DNA of 64,000 nucleotides from Agrilactobacillus composti DSM 18527 = JCM 14202 (GTDB lineage Bacteria; Bacillota; Bacilli; Lactobacillales; Lactobacillaceae), in NCBI RefSeq assembly GCF_001436375.1, contig NZ_AZGA01000057.1:57221-121220 (forward strand), written 5' to 3'. This document shows positions 17,894 to 26,969 of this stretch, piece after piece (the first letter of the stretch is position 1; each line of letters opens with the position of its first letter). Position numbers and translations under genes: made by a program. The notes beneath the pieces are model-generated. The model saw only the letters and a program-made list of their open reading frames with translations, did not search any database and was not told where the DNA came from.

Positions 17894-19213
17894 ATGCGTC
17901 AAGTTTTGCCCTTACAAGCTTACCTTTGGGATACCTTGGCTTTATTGTTAGTCTTGGTCCCATATCATAAAATGGTGGGCGCTTTGACCCCTAAGGTGTT
18001 AATCTTGCGGTGTCTAGTGCCGGCCTTGCTGTTATCCCTGTTTGGCTATACTTTATCCGATTGGAGCTTTATTTTAGTGATTTTGCTCCAAGTGACCATC
18101 AACCGCATCGGCAAAATACCCATCGATTCCCGCCAAACGGTGGCTTTACTGACCATCAGCATCGTGGTATTTCCTATCGGTAACATCATTTCCTATGTGG
18201 CGGCCAATTTAGACCAACGCTTCCCAGCTGGGCGTCACTTGATCGACTGGGCGTCCTTGCTTGTCTTATTTGGCGCCTTAGTCCTACTAGTCGTGGCGGT
18301 GCAACGCTTTAAACAGCATGCTAAAAAAGCCACCCGCTACCTCAGCGAAGATGGTAAATTTCGCCGGCGGATCATTGGTTTTTTGGTGGTCTTATTTGCC
18401 ATGGTGGAGGCCATTTCTTTATTCGCCTTTTACTATCAAGTCACCCCAGCTTTTCAATTAATTGTGATCACCTGCTTCGTGATTTTCATCGGTATTACGG
18501 TGGTGGTCATGCGTTATTTTATTTTGAGCTATCAAACCATGCAAATTTCTAAAAATCAAGTCACTGCTTATAAACAGCAACAAACTTACTTATTGGACTT
18601 AGAGAAAAATTACCAAGCCCTGCGCAGCTTTCGCCATGACTACCATAACAATCTGGTGGCCCTGCAAGGCTATATCACCGCCAACGACCAGCCAGCGGCT
18701 CAGCGTTATATCGCCAGCCTCTTGCAAGACGTGGCCGCAAAGACCGCGGTGGATAGTCAATTTGTCACGAGTTTAGCCAAAATCAAAATCCCTGGTCTCC
18801 GGGCCCTTTTGCTGGATAAGCTCAACAAGATGACCGCGGCCAACATCCCCACCGCCTTTGAAGTCGCCCAGTCAATTGCCAAATTACCCGGGGATATGAT
18901 CGATATCGTCCGCATCATTGGGATTCTCACGGATAATGCCCTTGAAGCCGTGGCGGATCAAGCCCAGCCCAATATTCAAATGGCCTTGATCAAATACAAT
19001 GAGTGGGCCTATGAGTTCACCGTCGAAAACTCCTTGACAGAAGCTGTTGATGTGAATCGCTTATTTCAAAGGGGCTATTCCACCAAAGCTGGCCACAAGG
19101 GGTTAGGGTTGGCCACGGTGCAGCAAATTCAAGCAGCCAAAAAGAATTTGGCCATCGAAGTCCGGGCCACCGACCAAATGATCCGCTTTAGCCTGCTGAT
19201 GCAGGCCGTGTAA
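17894..19213 (+). CDS. Sensor histidine kinase, HPK10 (peptide-pheromone receptor type)
   Basis: 439 residues. The first about 215 residues hold some six membrane helices with no large external loop. Then comes a linker and the HPK10 phospho-acceptor motif FRHDYHNNL near residue 250, followed by the ATPase N-box ILTDNALEA near 349 and GLGLATVQ near 408. Kinases of this kind (AgrC, ComD, PlnB families) sense extracellular peptides. Its ribosome site lies within the codons of the upstream 35-aa ORF, so both are coupled. The cognate regulator follows by 14 nt. Confidence 0.92.
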   Translation: MRQVLPLQAYLWDTLALLLVLVPYHKMVGALTPKVLILRCLVPALLLSLFGYTLSDWSFILVILLQVTINRIGKIPIDSRQTVALLTISIVVFPIGNIISYVAANLDQRFPAGRHLIDWASLLVLFGALVLLVVAVQRFKQHAKKATRYLSEDGKFRRRIIGFLVVLFAMVEAISLFAFYYQVTPAFQLIVITCFVIFIGITVVVMRYFILSYQTMQISKNQVTAYKQQQTYLLDLEKNYQALRSFRHDYHNNLVALQGYITANDQPAAQRYIASLLQDVAAKTAVDSQFVTSLAKIKIPGLRALLLDKLNKMTAANIPTAFEVAQSIAKLPGDMIDIVRIIGILTDNALEAVADQAQPNIQMALIKYNEWAYEFTVENSLTEAVDVNRLFQRGYSTKAGHKGLGLATVQQIQAAKKNLAIEVRATDQMIRFSLLMQAV

Positions 19214-19227
19214 AAGGAGCCATTGAT

Positions 19228-19998
19228 ATGATAGATATTCTTATTTTAGAAGATACCGCTGCCGAGCGCCTTCGGTATGCGGATATCATCCAAAAACGCA
19301 TTCAAGTCAATCCCAGCGACCACCCCTATGACATGCAGCTGGCGCTGGCGACGGCTAACCCCCGAGAAATCCTCAACTACATTCAAACCCACGCCGAGGC
19401 CACTATTTTAGCGGTCTTGGACATCCATATCCAAAATGACGCCTTAAGTGGCATCGATATTGCCGAAACCCTACGCCATGCTTATCCCCTGGCCAATATT
19501 GTCTTCATTACCACCCACGATGACCTCCTGCCCTTGACCTTAAAGCGCAAAGTGGCTCCCTTGGATTTTATTTACAAGGAATCCGGTGCCGGGGAAATTA
19601 AAACCAGCCTGCGCCAAGATGTAGATGTGGTCCATCACTGGTATCAACAGGTTAGCAACACCCTAAAAACCCACTTCACTTACGAAGCCTTACCCGGGGT
19701 CTATCGCAAAATTGACTTTGCCGATATTGATTATTTTCAAACGCAGCCCGGCTATGACCACCAGCTTTTATTGGTTGGCAAGGGCCTGCACGTGGAATTC
19801 AGAGGTGAATTAGCCCAACTCGCGGCTAAATATCCCAAGCTTATGCGCTGTGATCGGGGGTACTTGCTCAATCCCGATAACATGACCACCTTTGATGCCA
19901 AAAAGCGCCTGGTTTACTTTGACCAGGCAAAAACAGTTAGTTGCAAGGTTAGTACTCGTAAAATCAACGATGTCTTGGATTTTTTTAAATCCCATTAG
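19228..19998 (+). CDS. LytTR-family response regulator (AgrA/ComE type)
   Basis: 256 residues. The receiver domain has ILEDT at the N-terminus, phospho-acceptor Asp in AVLDIHI near residue 66, and Lys in FIYKES near 118. The C-terminal LytTR DNA-binding domain spans about 150-256 (IDYFQT, LMRCDRGYLLN, TRKINDVLDFF). LytTR proteins bind pairs of about 9-10 bp direct repeats one or two helical turns apart. Exactly such pairs occur at 20244, 21242 and 21951. It is the probable controller of the genes at 20.3-21.9 kb. Confidence 0.92.
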   Translation: MIDILILEDTAAERLRYADIIQKRIQVNPSDHPYDMQLALATANPREILNYIQTHAEATILAVLDIHIQNDALSGIDIAETLRHAYPLANIVFITTHDDLLPLTLKRKVAPLDFIYKESGAGEIKTSLRQDVDVVHHWYQQVSNTLKTHFTYEALPGVYRKIDFADIDYFQTQPGYDHQLLLVGKGLHVEFRGELAQLAAKYPKLMRCDRGYLLNPDNMTTFDAKKRLVYFDQAKTVSCKVSTRKINDVLDFFKSH

Positions 19999-20052
19999 AA
20001 AAATACCGCCTGCCCACCATGTGCTGTCATGGTTGTCAGACGGTATTTTTCA
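19997..20052. terminator. Terminator after response regulator, bidirectional
   Basis: Stem with arms GAAAAATACCG and CGGTATTTTTC around an internal loop region. It closes the kinase-regulator operon. Read on the minus strand it also ends with a T-run, so it could stop a transcript started at the promoter near 20208. Confidence 0.82.
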
Positions 20053-20207
20053 ATAAGAGGGAGGGGGACGACAGCCATCTGCCTATGGTCGTCGTCAAAT
20101 ACAATGAAATGCAATCTTCAAAAGTTAAATATCGTGGTCTAATTGAGACTGCTGCTAGATTCACCACAGTTGGTGGTGAATACTGAATAACTTATTCAGT
20201 AGGTCTA
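20053..20207 (-). ncRNA. Candidate structured transcript downstream of LytTR promoter copy 1
   Basis: No credible ORF is present, yet a LytTR-type promoter points into this segment on the minus strand. It contains two adjacent perfect hairpins: ATTCACCAC / GTGGTGAAT and ACTGAATAA / TTATTCAGT. They are enclosed by CTAGA / TCTAG, and the bidirectional terminator lies about 150 nt on. It may be a regulated small RNA, or the relic of a lost gene. Inference from structure and position only. Confidence 0.35.
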
Positions 20208-20280
20208 GATTAGCACGGATTTTTAGGTTTGTGGAAAAAAAGTCCTGAACGCTAGGATTTGGCCCCCGAACGCGAAAAAA
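20208..20280 (-). promoter_or_regulatory. LytTR-type direct-repeat promoter, copy 1
   Basis: Plus-strand half-sites CCTGAACGCT at 20244-20253 and CCCGAACGCG at 20265-20274 are exactly 21 bp apart, separated by the conserved block AGGATTTGG. A conserved -10-like block (minus strand GTGCTAAT, 20209-20216) lies 27 bp beyond the proximal half-site. Two near-identical elements lie at 21207-21278 and 21915-21987. Confidence 0.75.
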
Positions 20281-20306
20281 TCAGAAATACCAGTGTGCTA
20301 TCAATA

Positions 20307-20699
20307 TTATTGTCGCCAAGCTTGCCATTTATTGGCTAAGGTAACCAAGTGCCAAGGTTCCGGCACTAATAAAATATTGCATAACACTAACACCACAATG
20401 ATCCAAGCTGGAATACCATAAAAAACGCTGCCAAGTATTTCTAACCACAAAACACAACTCATAGCTTGTCTAATTTTTTTGAATCTTCGGTACTTTCTCA
20501 AGGTTGCGAACCAACTTTGTAATAACCGATCACAATGCCATAATTCAGGAGCAAGTATTTGTGCCAGGAGGATTAACACAACGTTTATTAATCCGCCTAA
20601 ACCATGACGTGTACTTATAATAGTCAGAATCCACAAGAGAAGTGCAATTGTTACACGAATTACTTTAAATCCATACTTCTTAAAACTTGCTATTTCCAT
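20307..20699 (-). CDS. Small multi-pass membrane protein, possible immunity protein
   Basis: 130 residues with hydrophobic segments at about 15-30, 35-50 and 83-115, and basic loops (RKYRRFKKIRQ). It overlaps the end of the secreted-protein gene upstream by 10 nt, so both are translationally coupled in one operon under promoter copy 2. A small membrane protein directly behind a regulated secreted protein is the usual layout for a bacteriocin and its immunity protein. No family is recognised from the sequence. Confidence 0.65.
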   Translation of the reverse strand: MEIASFKKYGFKVIRVTIALLLWILTIISTRHGLGGLINVVLILLAQILAPELWHCDRLLQSWFATLRKYRRFKKIRQAMSCVLWLEILGSVFYGIPAWIIVVLVLCNILLVPEPWHLVTLANKWQAWRQ

Positions 20700-21155
20700 G
20701 CTTGAATATTATCACTCCAACTACTATACGAACCAAGATTGTGTATATCAACACTGTAGTCCTGCATATGTGCGCTAGATTGACCAACTATGCCTGAGGC
20801 TACAACCGCTGATAACCCAGGGATGATTCCGATAATTGCTTGTGCCCAACCGGTTGCGGCCTCAATATCTTCTTTGGTATAGAAGACTCGATAAGTATCG
20901 TCTCCCAGAGACTCGACGTCACTGGCAAATGGCCATTCTCGACCATATGACCATAGTTTCTTATCATTAATCGTCTGTGGGTTCACAGAAGTCTTTGTCG
21001 TGCCAGGATTAAATGTCTGTGTGGCTGAGTCTGTCGTCCCATTATTTTGACTCAAGTTATCAGTTGTTGCTGCCGATACTAAGCCAGTTGATGAGCAGGC
21101 TAAAAAAACTAAGTGCTGATGTTAACGCTACTACGCGCATTAAATTCTTTTTCAT
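20690..21155 (-). pseudogene. Secreted protein gene with frameshift in a T7 tract of the signal peptide
   Basis: ATG 21155, after a GGAGGTTTTG ribosome site, starts MKKNLMRVVALTSALSF, a typical signal peptide. After the minus-strand T7 tract (21102-21108) the natural continuation (CSSTGLVSAATTDN, signal-peptidase site VSA/A) is in another frame. T6 would restore one ORF of about 154 residues. As written, the zero frame stops after 31 codons and the rest is open from TTG 21055. The mature part has a Ser/Thr/Asn-rich start, a hydrophobic core (AIIGIIPGLSAVVASGIVG) and a Trp/Tyr-rich tail, like some bacteriocins. It could be a pseudogene, phase-variable or a sequencing error. Confidence 0.6.
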
Positions 21156-21206
21156 TGGCAAAACCTCCAGAATATTTGGTTGAACAAATATTGCCCAACA
21201 ACTAAA

Positions 21207-21278
21207 ATTTAACACAGGTCATTACTACTGTGGAAAAAAGTCCTGAGCGCTGGGATTTGGCCCCCGAACGCGAAAAAG
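21207..21278 (-). promoter_or_regulatory. LytTR-type direct-repeat promoter, copy 2
   Basis: Half-sites CCTGAGCGCT (21242-21251) and CCCGAACGCG (21263-21272), 21 bp apart. The conserved -10-like TGTGTTAAAT on the minus strand (21207-21216) lies 26 bp from the proximal half-site. It sits about 50 nt upstream of the start codon of the secreted-protein gene at 21155. Confidence 0.8.
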
Positions 21279-21315
21279 TTGAGCTATAAGCCGCTTTCAC
21301 GTGCCTGCATCGGGG

Positions 21316-21891
21316 CTAAATAATAGCCCGGACGATCAGATACCCAATATTTAAAACAACGCCAATGCTGGCAAACCAAGTCGCCTGTTTAGGTTGTTTT
21401 GCCAGGTATTTGATAAATCCATAAATCAGGCCATAGGTTACCACCGTATCAAAGCAACCCGAAACTATGAAATAGGGTGTACTGGTCAAAGGGACTTTGA
21501 GCAAAACTGTCCCCATGGTAATAATGGCGTCAACGACCCCGGAAATCCCATAGCTGATATAAAGCCCCCGTTTGATCAACTTGTTGGTGGTGGGGTTCGC
21601 TTGGGTTTTGGTAATGGTCAAAACAATATAATACAGGATAAACTCCAGGTAAACCGTAATAAACAACCCGACCACCAGGGTCACTACGCCGCCAATAATC
21701 GCTGTCGCTCCTGTGAAAATATGTAGACCCGTACTGTCACTGTTAATCAGGGTCTGTTGAACTGCAGTCTTCACACCTTTAGGTGGAAATAAGAACATCA
21801 CAAAGTAAACATCCAACAGTGCAAATAAGTAATAAATGATCAGGGCCATTCGCGTATCTGCGGCCTTGGCTTTGGCCAGCCATTTTGTCAT
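21316..21891 (-). CDS. Membrane protein with about five helices, unknown
   Basis: 191 residues from ATG 21891; GAGGAG lies 9 nt upstream. An ATG at 21900 abuts that site and is less likely. Hydrophobic stretches lie near 18-32, 55-90, 100-120, 128-155 and 165-190. No catalytic motif or family is recognised. It has its own LytTR-type promoter (copy 3), so it belongs to the same predicted regulon as the secreted protein. A role in immunity, export or membrane remodelling is possible but not shown. Confidence 0.7.
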   Translation of the reverse strand: MTKWLAKAKAADTRMALIIYYLFALLDVYFVMFLFPPKGVKTAVQQTLINSDSTGLHIFTGATAIIGGVVTLVVGLFITVYLEFILYYIVLTITKTQANPTTNKLIKRGLYISYGISGVVDAIITMGTVLLKVPLTSTPYFIVSGCFDTVVTYGLIYGFIKYLAKQPKQATWFASIGVVLNIGYLIVRAII

Positions 21892-21914
21892 GAAAATCAT
21901 CTCCTCATTCCAAA

Positions 21915-21987
21915 ACTTAGCACAAATCGTCCAAACTGTGGAAACAATGTCCTAAGCGCTGGGATTTGGCCCCTGAACGCTAAAAAA
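21915..21987 (-). promoter_or_regulatory. LytTR-type direct-repeat promoter, copy 3
   Basis: Half-sites CCTAAGCGCT (21951-21960) and CCTGAACGCT (21972-21981), again 21 bp apart with GGGATTTGG between. The minus-strand -10-like TGTGCTAAGT (21915-21924) lies 27 bp from the proximal half-site. Start codon of the membrane-protein gene is about 25 nt further on. Confidence 0.8.
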
Positions 21988-22034
21988 CCATCTGACCCTA
22001 ACGCCGCCCAGCGTTAATATCAGATGGTTTTTTC
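21982..22034. terminator. Terminator of argGH
   Basis: Inverted repeat AAAAAACCATCTGA / TCAGATGGTTTTTT with an inner AACGC / GCGTT stem, directly after argH. It abuts the LytTR promoter copy 3. Confidence 0.85.
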
Positions 22035-22054
22035 AATTATGACAAATCACTAAA

Positions 22055-23437
22055 TTAGTCATTTAGAGCCGCTTTGGCCCGCTTAATTTCTTTATGAATC
22101 TCATCAAACCCGGTACCCCCTAAGGAATCCCGCAGCTTCACAGCGTTTTCGGGATCGAGGGCCGTATACACGTCTTCATCGATCAATGGTGAGATTTGTT
22201 GGAATTCAGCCAAGGTGATATCCTTCAGGAATTTATGCTGTTGGATACACTTCAAGACTGTTTCCCCCACGATTTCGTGGGCTTGGCGGAAAGGAATCCC
22301 CTTCTTGGCCAAGTAATCCGCTAATTCCGTGGCGTTGGAGAAGTCGTGAACCGTGGCATGTTTCATGTTGTCCTTCTTCACAGTCAACGTTTCAACCATG
22401 CCATTCATCACTTTTAAGGACATAAAGATGGTGTTGACGGTGTCAAACATCCCCTCTTTATCTTCTTGCAGATCCTTATTATAAGCCAACGGCAAGCCCT
22501 TCATCACCGTGAGCAAGCCCATCAAGTCCCCAAAGACCCGACCGGATTTGCCCCGGATCAATTCGGCCATATCCGGATTCTTCTTTTGAGGCATGATGGA
22601 ACTGCCCGTGGAATAAGTGTCCGAAAGTTCAATATAATTGAATTCTTGGCTGGACCACAGCACTAATTCTTCGCAAAAACGGGATAAGTGCATCATCAAA
22701 ATGGCCGAGTTGCTTAAGAATTCCAAAATAAAGTCCCGATCGCTGACCGCATCTAAACTATTGTGGTAGATGTCTTTAAAACCCAACAAGTCCGCCGTTT
22801 TTTGCCGGTCAATGGGGAAAGTGGTCCCCGCCAGCGCCGCCGCCCCAATTGGGGAAATATCGGCATGCTTTTGGTTGAACTCAAAACGTTCATAGTCCCG
22901 GTGCAACATGTTGTAATAAGCTAAGAGATAGTGGCCATAGCTAATGGGTTGGGCATGTTGCAAATGGGTATACCCGGGCATAATGGTGGTCACATTGGCG
23001 TCAGCTTTTTCAACCAGCGTTTTTTGTAAGTCTTTAATTAACGGTAACAGTTCTGCCAAGCGATTGCGCAAGTACAGATGCATGTCCAAAGCCACCTGAT
23101 CATTCCGGGAACGGGCCGTGTGCATTTTCCCCGCTACCGGCCCAATCAAGTCCGTCAACGCCTTTTCCAAGTTTAAATGAATATCTTCATTTTCAATGGA
23201 AAAATGCAGGGCACCAGCTTCAAGCTTCTTTTGTAATTCCTTTAAGCCATCCTGAATTTGGTCAGCTTCGCCTTTGGCAATAATATTTTGATCCGCCAAC
23301 ATTTGTACGTGGGCCAGGGAGCCTTGAATGTCTTCTTCGGCTAATAAGTGGTCAAATTCGATGGAGGCACCGAATTTTTGCACATATTCGCTGGGTTCTG
23401 CAGTGAACCGGCCACCCCAAAGTTTGGTTGTTGCCAT
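22055..23437 (-). CDS. argH: Argininosuccinate lyase
   Basis: 460 residues. Cleaves argininosuccinate to arginine and fumarate, the last step of arginine synthesis. Family signatures are LWGGRF at the N-terminus, [12 protein letters not shown] near 108 and the catalytic loop [12 protein letters not shown] near 279. Its ATG overlaps the argG stop by one base (TAATG), so the two are coupled. Full length for the family. Confidence 0.97.
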   Translation of the reverse strand: MATTKLWGGRFTAEPSEYVQKFGASIEFDHLLAEEDIQGSLAHVQMLADQNIIAKGEADQIQDGLKELQKKLEAGALHFSIENEDIHLNLEKALTDLIGPVAGKMHTARSRNDQVALDMHLYLRNRLAELLPLIKDLQKTLVEKADANVTTIMPGYTHLQHAQPISYGHYLLAYYNMLHRDYERFEFNQKHADISPIGAAALAGTTFPIDRQKTADLLGFKDIYHNSLDAVSDRDFILEFLSNSAILMMHLSRFCEELVLWSSQEFNYIELSDTYSTGSSIMPQKKNPDMAELIRGKSGRVFGDLMGLLTVMKGLPLAYNKDLQEDKEGMFDTVNTIFMSLKVMNGMVETLTVKKDNMKHATVHDFSNATELADYLAKKGIPFRQAHEIVGETVLKCIQQHKFLKDITLAEFQQISPLIDEDVYTALDPENAVKLRDSLGGTGFDEIHKEIKRAKAALND

Positions 23438-24663
23438 TATTTAACCGCCTGTCCTTTAGTTTCTAAATCACCTTTGGCTTGCACTTGGGCAGCCACTTGA
23501 GTTGGTAAGCCCCAAAGTTTGATGAAGCCCACACTGGCTTGTTGATCAAATGTGTCTGAAGAGGTATAAGTTGCCAAATCCTTGTCGTACAAGGAGTATG
23601 GTGACTTCCGACCTTCAACGACCACGTTGCCTTTGAATAATTTAACCCGAATGGTCCCTGTAACAACTTGTTGACTTTGTTTAATGAAAGCGACCATGGC
23701 TTGCATTAATGGTGAGAACCAGAGGCCATTATAAACTGTGTTGCTCATTTGGTTGGTGATTTGTGGTTTGAAGTGGGCCAAATCCCGTTCAAAAGTGATG
23801 TCTTCAAGGGATTGATGGGCTGTCATCAACACTTGGGCGCCAGGTACTTCATAGATTTCTCTAGATTTGATACCCACTAACCGGTTTTCGATGTGGTCGA
23901 TGCGGCCAATACCATGTTTGCCGGCAACTTTGTTCAAGTGCAAAATCAAATCAGCTAAGTTGTAGTTTTCGCCGTCTAAGGTCACTGGTACACCTTTTTC
24001 AAAGCCAATTTCCACAATATCAGGTTCGTCTGGGGTATCTTCGATAGCTGCGGTCCATTCAAAGGCATCAGCTGGTGGGGTTACCCAAGGATCTTCCAAG
24101 ACGCCGGCTTCGTTAGCCCGGCCCCAAAGGTTTTGATCAATAGAATAAGGGCTGTCCAAATTGATTGGAATTGGAATATTGTGCTTTTTAGCATAGTCGA
24201 TTTCTTCTTCACGGGACCAGTGCCAGTCCCGAACTGGGGCTAAGATTTCGATATCTGGTGCCAAAGCGTGGATGGCCACTTCAAAACGAACTTGGTCATT
24301 ACCTTTACCAGTACAACCATGGGCGATGGCTGCAGCATCGGTTTGTTTAGCGATTTCCACCAATTTCTTGGCGATCAAGGGACGAGATAATGCGGAAACC
24401 AATGGGTAAGTTTCTTCATATAAAGCGTTGGCTTGCAGGGCGATCAAGGCGTATTCTTCAGCGAATTCGTCTTGGCAGTCTAAGGTGTAAGATTCAACGG
24501 CACCGACTTTCAAGGCCTTTTCTTTGATAAATTCCAAGTCCTTGCCTTCACCCACATCAACACAGCAAGCGATGACGTCATAACCCTTGTCTTTTAACCA
24601 TTGAATTGCAACGGAGGTATCTAAACCGCCGGAATATGCTAATACTACTTTTGGATTTGCCAT
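23437..24663 (-). CDS. argG: Argininosuccinate synthase
   Basis: 408 residues. Joins citrulline and aspartate with ATP. Motifs: PP-loop [11 protein letters not shown] at residues 8-18, [14 protein letters not shown] near 114 and the substrate segment around [12 protein letters not shown]. First gene of argGH. Upstream lie three ARG-box-like sequences, so arginine-dependent control by ArgR is expected. Confidence 0.97.
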   Translation of the reverse strand: MANPKVVLAYSGGLDTSVAIQWLKDKGYDVIACCVDVGEGKDLEFIKEKALKVGAVESYTLDCQDEFAEEYALIALQANALYEETYPLVSALSRPLIAKKLVEIAKQTDAAAIAHGCTGKGNDQVRFEVAIHALAPDIEILAPVRDWHWSREEEIDYAKKHNIPIPINLDSPYSIDQNLWGRANEAGVLEDPWVTPPADAFEWTAAIEDTPDEPDIVEIGFEKGVPVTLDGENYNLADLILHLNKVAGKHGIGRIDHIENRLVGIKSREIYEVPGAQVLMTAHQSLEDITFERDLAHFKPQITNQMSNTVYNGLWFSPLMQAMVAFIKQSQQVVTGTIRVKLFKGNVVVEGRKSPYSLYDKDLATYTSSDTFDQQASVGFIKLWGLPTQVAAQVQAKGDLETKGQAVK

Positions 24664-24714
24664 AATTGAAAACTCCCTTTTGTTTTTTAATGAATTTTTA
24701 ATTTAGTGATATCA

Positions 24715-24803
24715 TGGTGATAAATATACACCCTTGAAATAAAAAATGCAAGGTTTTAAATAAATATACATTAATTTACCGAAATTATGTATATTATTCA
24801 CTC
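24715..24803 (-). promoter_or_regulatory. ARG-box-like operators upstream of argG
   Basis: Three AT-rich sites share the core TGTATATTTAT or a variant: TGATAAATATACAC (24718-24731), AAATAAATATACAT (24758-24771) and ATGTATATTATTCAC (24787-24801). They resemble the known ArgR consensus of lactobacilli and bacilli. They lie between argG and the divergent small membrane gene. Confidence 0.6.
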
Positions 24804-24923
24804 GACCCTGTCAGTTCCGTTCTGGTTGAAATACCGGTATAATGGGCTTAGTGATACAAATGCGCTTTTTCAAATAATTACCAGCGGCAAGTTTGCTTTT
24901 TATTTCATATTTAAAAGAAAGTA

Positions 24924-25298
24924 GTGGTCATTATTCAGTTCCTAAAACAAGCAAGTTTAGTGCGCCCGTTGATGTCCACTGGCTTATTTCTATTGCTGGC
25001 CCTGGCCGGTTTGTTGCTGCAAACCCTGGGACATTACTATAAAAGCTTTGATAAAAAAGTGGAACGGGCGTTGCAATTATTTTCAATTTTGGGGTTCTCT
25101 TTATTAGCCGTGAATTTAGTCATTATTTTCCTAAGCTTCCAAGCTTCTGAGGATAAGGACTTTCTGTCAGCTAATATTTGGTTGATTTTAGCCATCATCG
25201 TATCCATCGCAACGATCGTTTATTGCGTCTACACCCGGATCAATTTGTTCAAAGGCTTGGGGTATAAACCCAAACACGGTCGGCGGAAGTCTAAATGA
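24924..25298 (+). CDS. Small membrane protein, unknown (possibly DUF3899-like)
   Basis: 124 residues from GTG 24924 with a weak AAAGAAAG ribosome site; an internal ATG at MSTGLFLL is a possible alternative. Three hydrophobic segments lie at about 17-35, 52-70 and 83-103, and the C-terminal tail is very basic (KPKHGRRKSK). The size and three-helix layout recall DUF3899, but I am not sure. No operon partner is evident. Confidence 0.6.
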   Translation: MVIIQFLKQASLVRPLMSTGLFLLLALAGLLLQTLGHYYKSFDKKVERALQLFSILGFSLLAVNLVIIFLSFQASEDKDFLSANIWLILAIIVSIATIVYCVYTRINLFKGLGYKPKHGRRKSK

Positions 25299-25367
25299 TA
25301 GCGCTGACAAGCCAATGTTGCGACCTAATTTTTACCAGAATAAAGGCTCTTTGGGAGATGATTTGTT

Positions 25368-26111
25368 ATGAAGATAGCGGCACTTTATGATATTCATGGC
25401 AACTATCCGGCCCTAGCGGCTATTTCAAAACAACTCACCACACTCGCGCCGGATTTAATCGTATTTGGCGGCGACCTAATCAGTGGCCCCATGCCGCTTA
25501 AGACCTTGGCTTTAATCAAGAAGCTGGAACAGCAGTATTCAACGGTCAGTATCATGGGAAATAACGACCAAGATGTCATTGATGCAGCTAATGGTCAACC
25601 GTTACAAATGTCTGATCATGGTCAACAACAAATCCAATGGGTCGCAAAGCAATTAAATGACCAACAAATTACTGCCTTAAAAAGATTGCAACCTAATGTG
25701 ACGCTTGGTAACTATTTTTTCTGTCATGCTGTGGCTGGCGATAATCGTACAATTTTTACACCGCATTCAGATATTCAGAAAATTCAAAAACTATTTGCGG
25801 GTATTCAGGCCCCATTTATCATTTGTGGCCATACCCATATCCAATTTAAGTTAAAGCTTGGTGACCAAGAAATTATCAATGCTGGCAGTGTAGGGATGCC
25901 CTTTTCAAACCAAGCCGGTGCCCAATGGCTTTGGCTGACAGAGCAAACAGCTGAATTCAAGACAACGCCAGTGGCTAAGCCCGCGGCAATCAAAGCTATG
26001 CAAACCAGTAGCTTTCCCTTCCTGAGCGAATTTATTGATGCAAATGTTAAACACACCACTTCGCTCGCAGCAGCGTATAAAATATTAGACCAATTGACAA
26101 ATCAGCAATGA
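25368..26111 (+). CDS. Calcineurin-like metallophosphoesterase (YfcE/MJ0936-like)
   Basis: 247 residues with all metal-binding motifs of the family: DIHGNYPAL near residue 8, GGDLISGP near 34, the Asn motif GNND near 63, CGHTHIQF near 156 and NAGSVGMPF near 174. A cytoplasmic dimetal phosphodiesterase or phosphatase; the natural substrate cannot be predicted. Start ATG 25368 has a GGGAGATGA ribosome site. Confidence 0.88.
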   Translation: MKIAALYDIHGNYPALAAISKQLTTLAPDLIVFGGDLISGPMPLKTLALIKKLEQQYSTVSIMGNNDQDVIDAANGQPLQMSDHGQQQIQWVAKQLNDQQITALKRLQPNVTLGNYFFCHAVAGDNRTIFTPHSDIQKIQKLFAGIQAPFIICGHTHIQFKLKLGDQEIINAGSVGMPFSNQAGAQWLWLTEQTAEFKTTPVAKPAAIKAMQTSSFPFLSEFIDANVKHTTSLAAAYKILDQLTNQQ

Positions 26112-26177
26112 TACAGCCATAGCCAAAAATTTTGATATCGTTCTTTTGCAACATCACGAATTAATTGGGAGGTATTC

Positions 26178-26969
26178 ATGATGCCAGAAATAGCTACAAT
26201 ACGGATACGCAAGTTGGCCCTTTGGCTCTTTAGTTTTGGGTTGGCACTAACGGGTTTACTAAGCTTTGGGCAAATCGCCCAGGCGGATAGCTTTAACATT
26301 AGTCGCGATGAGTCTTATGGAAAATATACCCAAGTTGACTCTGCACAACAGGCTTTACCCCTATATAAATCACCTACCAGTTCACAAAGTAACGGCACCT
26401 TATCGACGGCTTATCGCCGCTGGCAAATTACTGGGGCTTATGTTGATAGTAGTAGCAATGATTATAAAGTCCTCGCTTATGATTTAGGTAATAATCAGTG
26501 GCTTAAGTTCAGTGATATCCCAGACAGTACCCGCTTTATAAACTTAGCCGGTGTGGCTTTTAGTGATTTCTTCTCCAATAATGCCCCTTATCAATTGTAC
26601 TCAGATGCCCAAACTACCCAACCGGCTGGTCTATTGAACACAACCTACGACACGTGGCATATCACAACGACTGCCACTGATAAAAATGGCAATACTACTG
26701 CTTATAACCTAGGTGCCAATGCTTGGGTCAGGGCCAGTGATCAAACTCAACTAATCAATTATTTGAGCGATCCGGTCTACTATGATATTAATGCTGGTGT
26801 GACCACTTACGACCTTAACAGCAATCCCACCGGCACCATTCAAGTTACCACGGTTTATGGCAGCATGGCTTATCATTATGATAAAAATAATCAAATGATG
26901 TTACAGGTCGGTAATCACTACCAATGGGTTTATCGTGGGGATATGCGGCAATCTAGTTATGGCTACTAA
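26178..26969 (+). CDS. Secreted protein with three SLAP/SH3-like repeats (first paralogue)
   Basis: 263 residues. Signal peptide at about 1-36 (ALTGLLSFGQIAQA, cleavage after AQA). The mature part is three related units of about 60-70 residues, each with a YDLG/YNLG..W-type core: AYDLGNNQWLK, AYNLGANAWVR and the third ending HYQWVYRGD. These resemble the SLAP cell-wall-binding modules of lactobacilli. No catalytic domain is seen, so a cell-surface role is likely. It shares its layout with the next gene, a tandem duplicate. Confidence 0.8.
   Translation: MMPEIATIRIRKLALWLFSFGLALTGLLSFGQIAQADSFNISRDESYGKYTQVDSAQQALPLYKSPTSSQSNGTLSTAYRRWQITGAYVDSSSNDYKVLAYDLGNNQWLKFSDIPDSTRFINLAGVAFSDFFSNNAPYQLYSDAQTTQPAGLLNTTYDTWHITTTATDKNGNTTAYNLGANAWVRASDQTQLINYLSDPVYYDINAGVTTYDLNSNPTGTIQVTTVYGSMAYHYDKNNQMMLQVGNHYQWVYRGDMRQSSYGY

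Noticed and set aside
20013..20096. A 27-codon minus-strand ORF (MAVVPLPLIEKY...) downstream of LytTR promoter copy 1
   Set aside because: It runs through the terminator stem and lacks a ribosome site; a structured RNA or relic is more likely.
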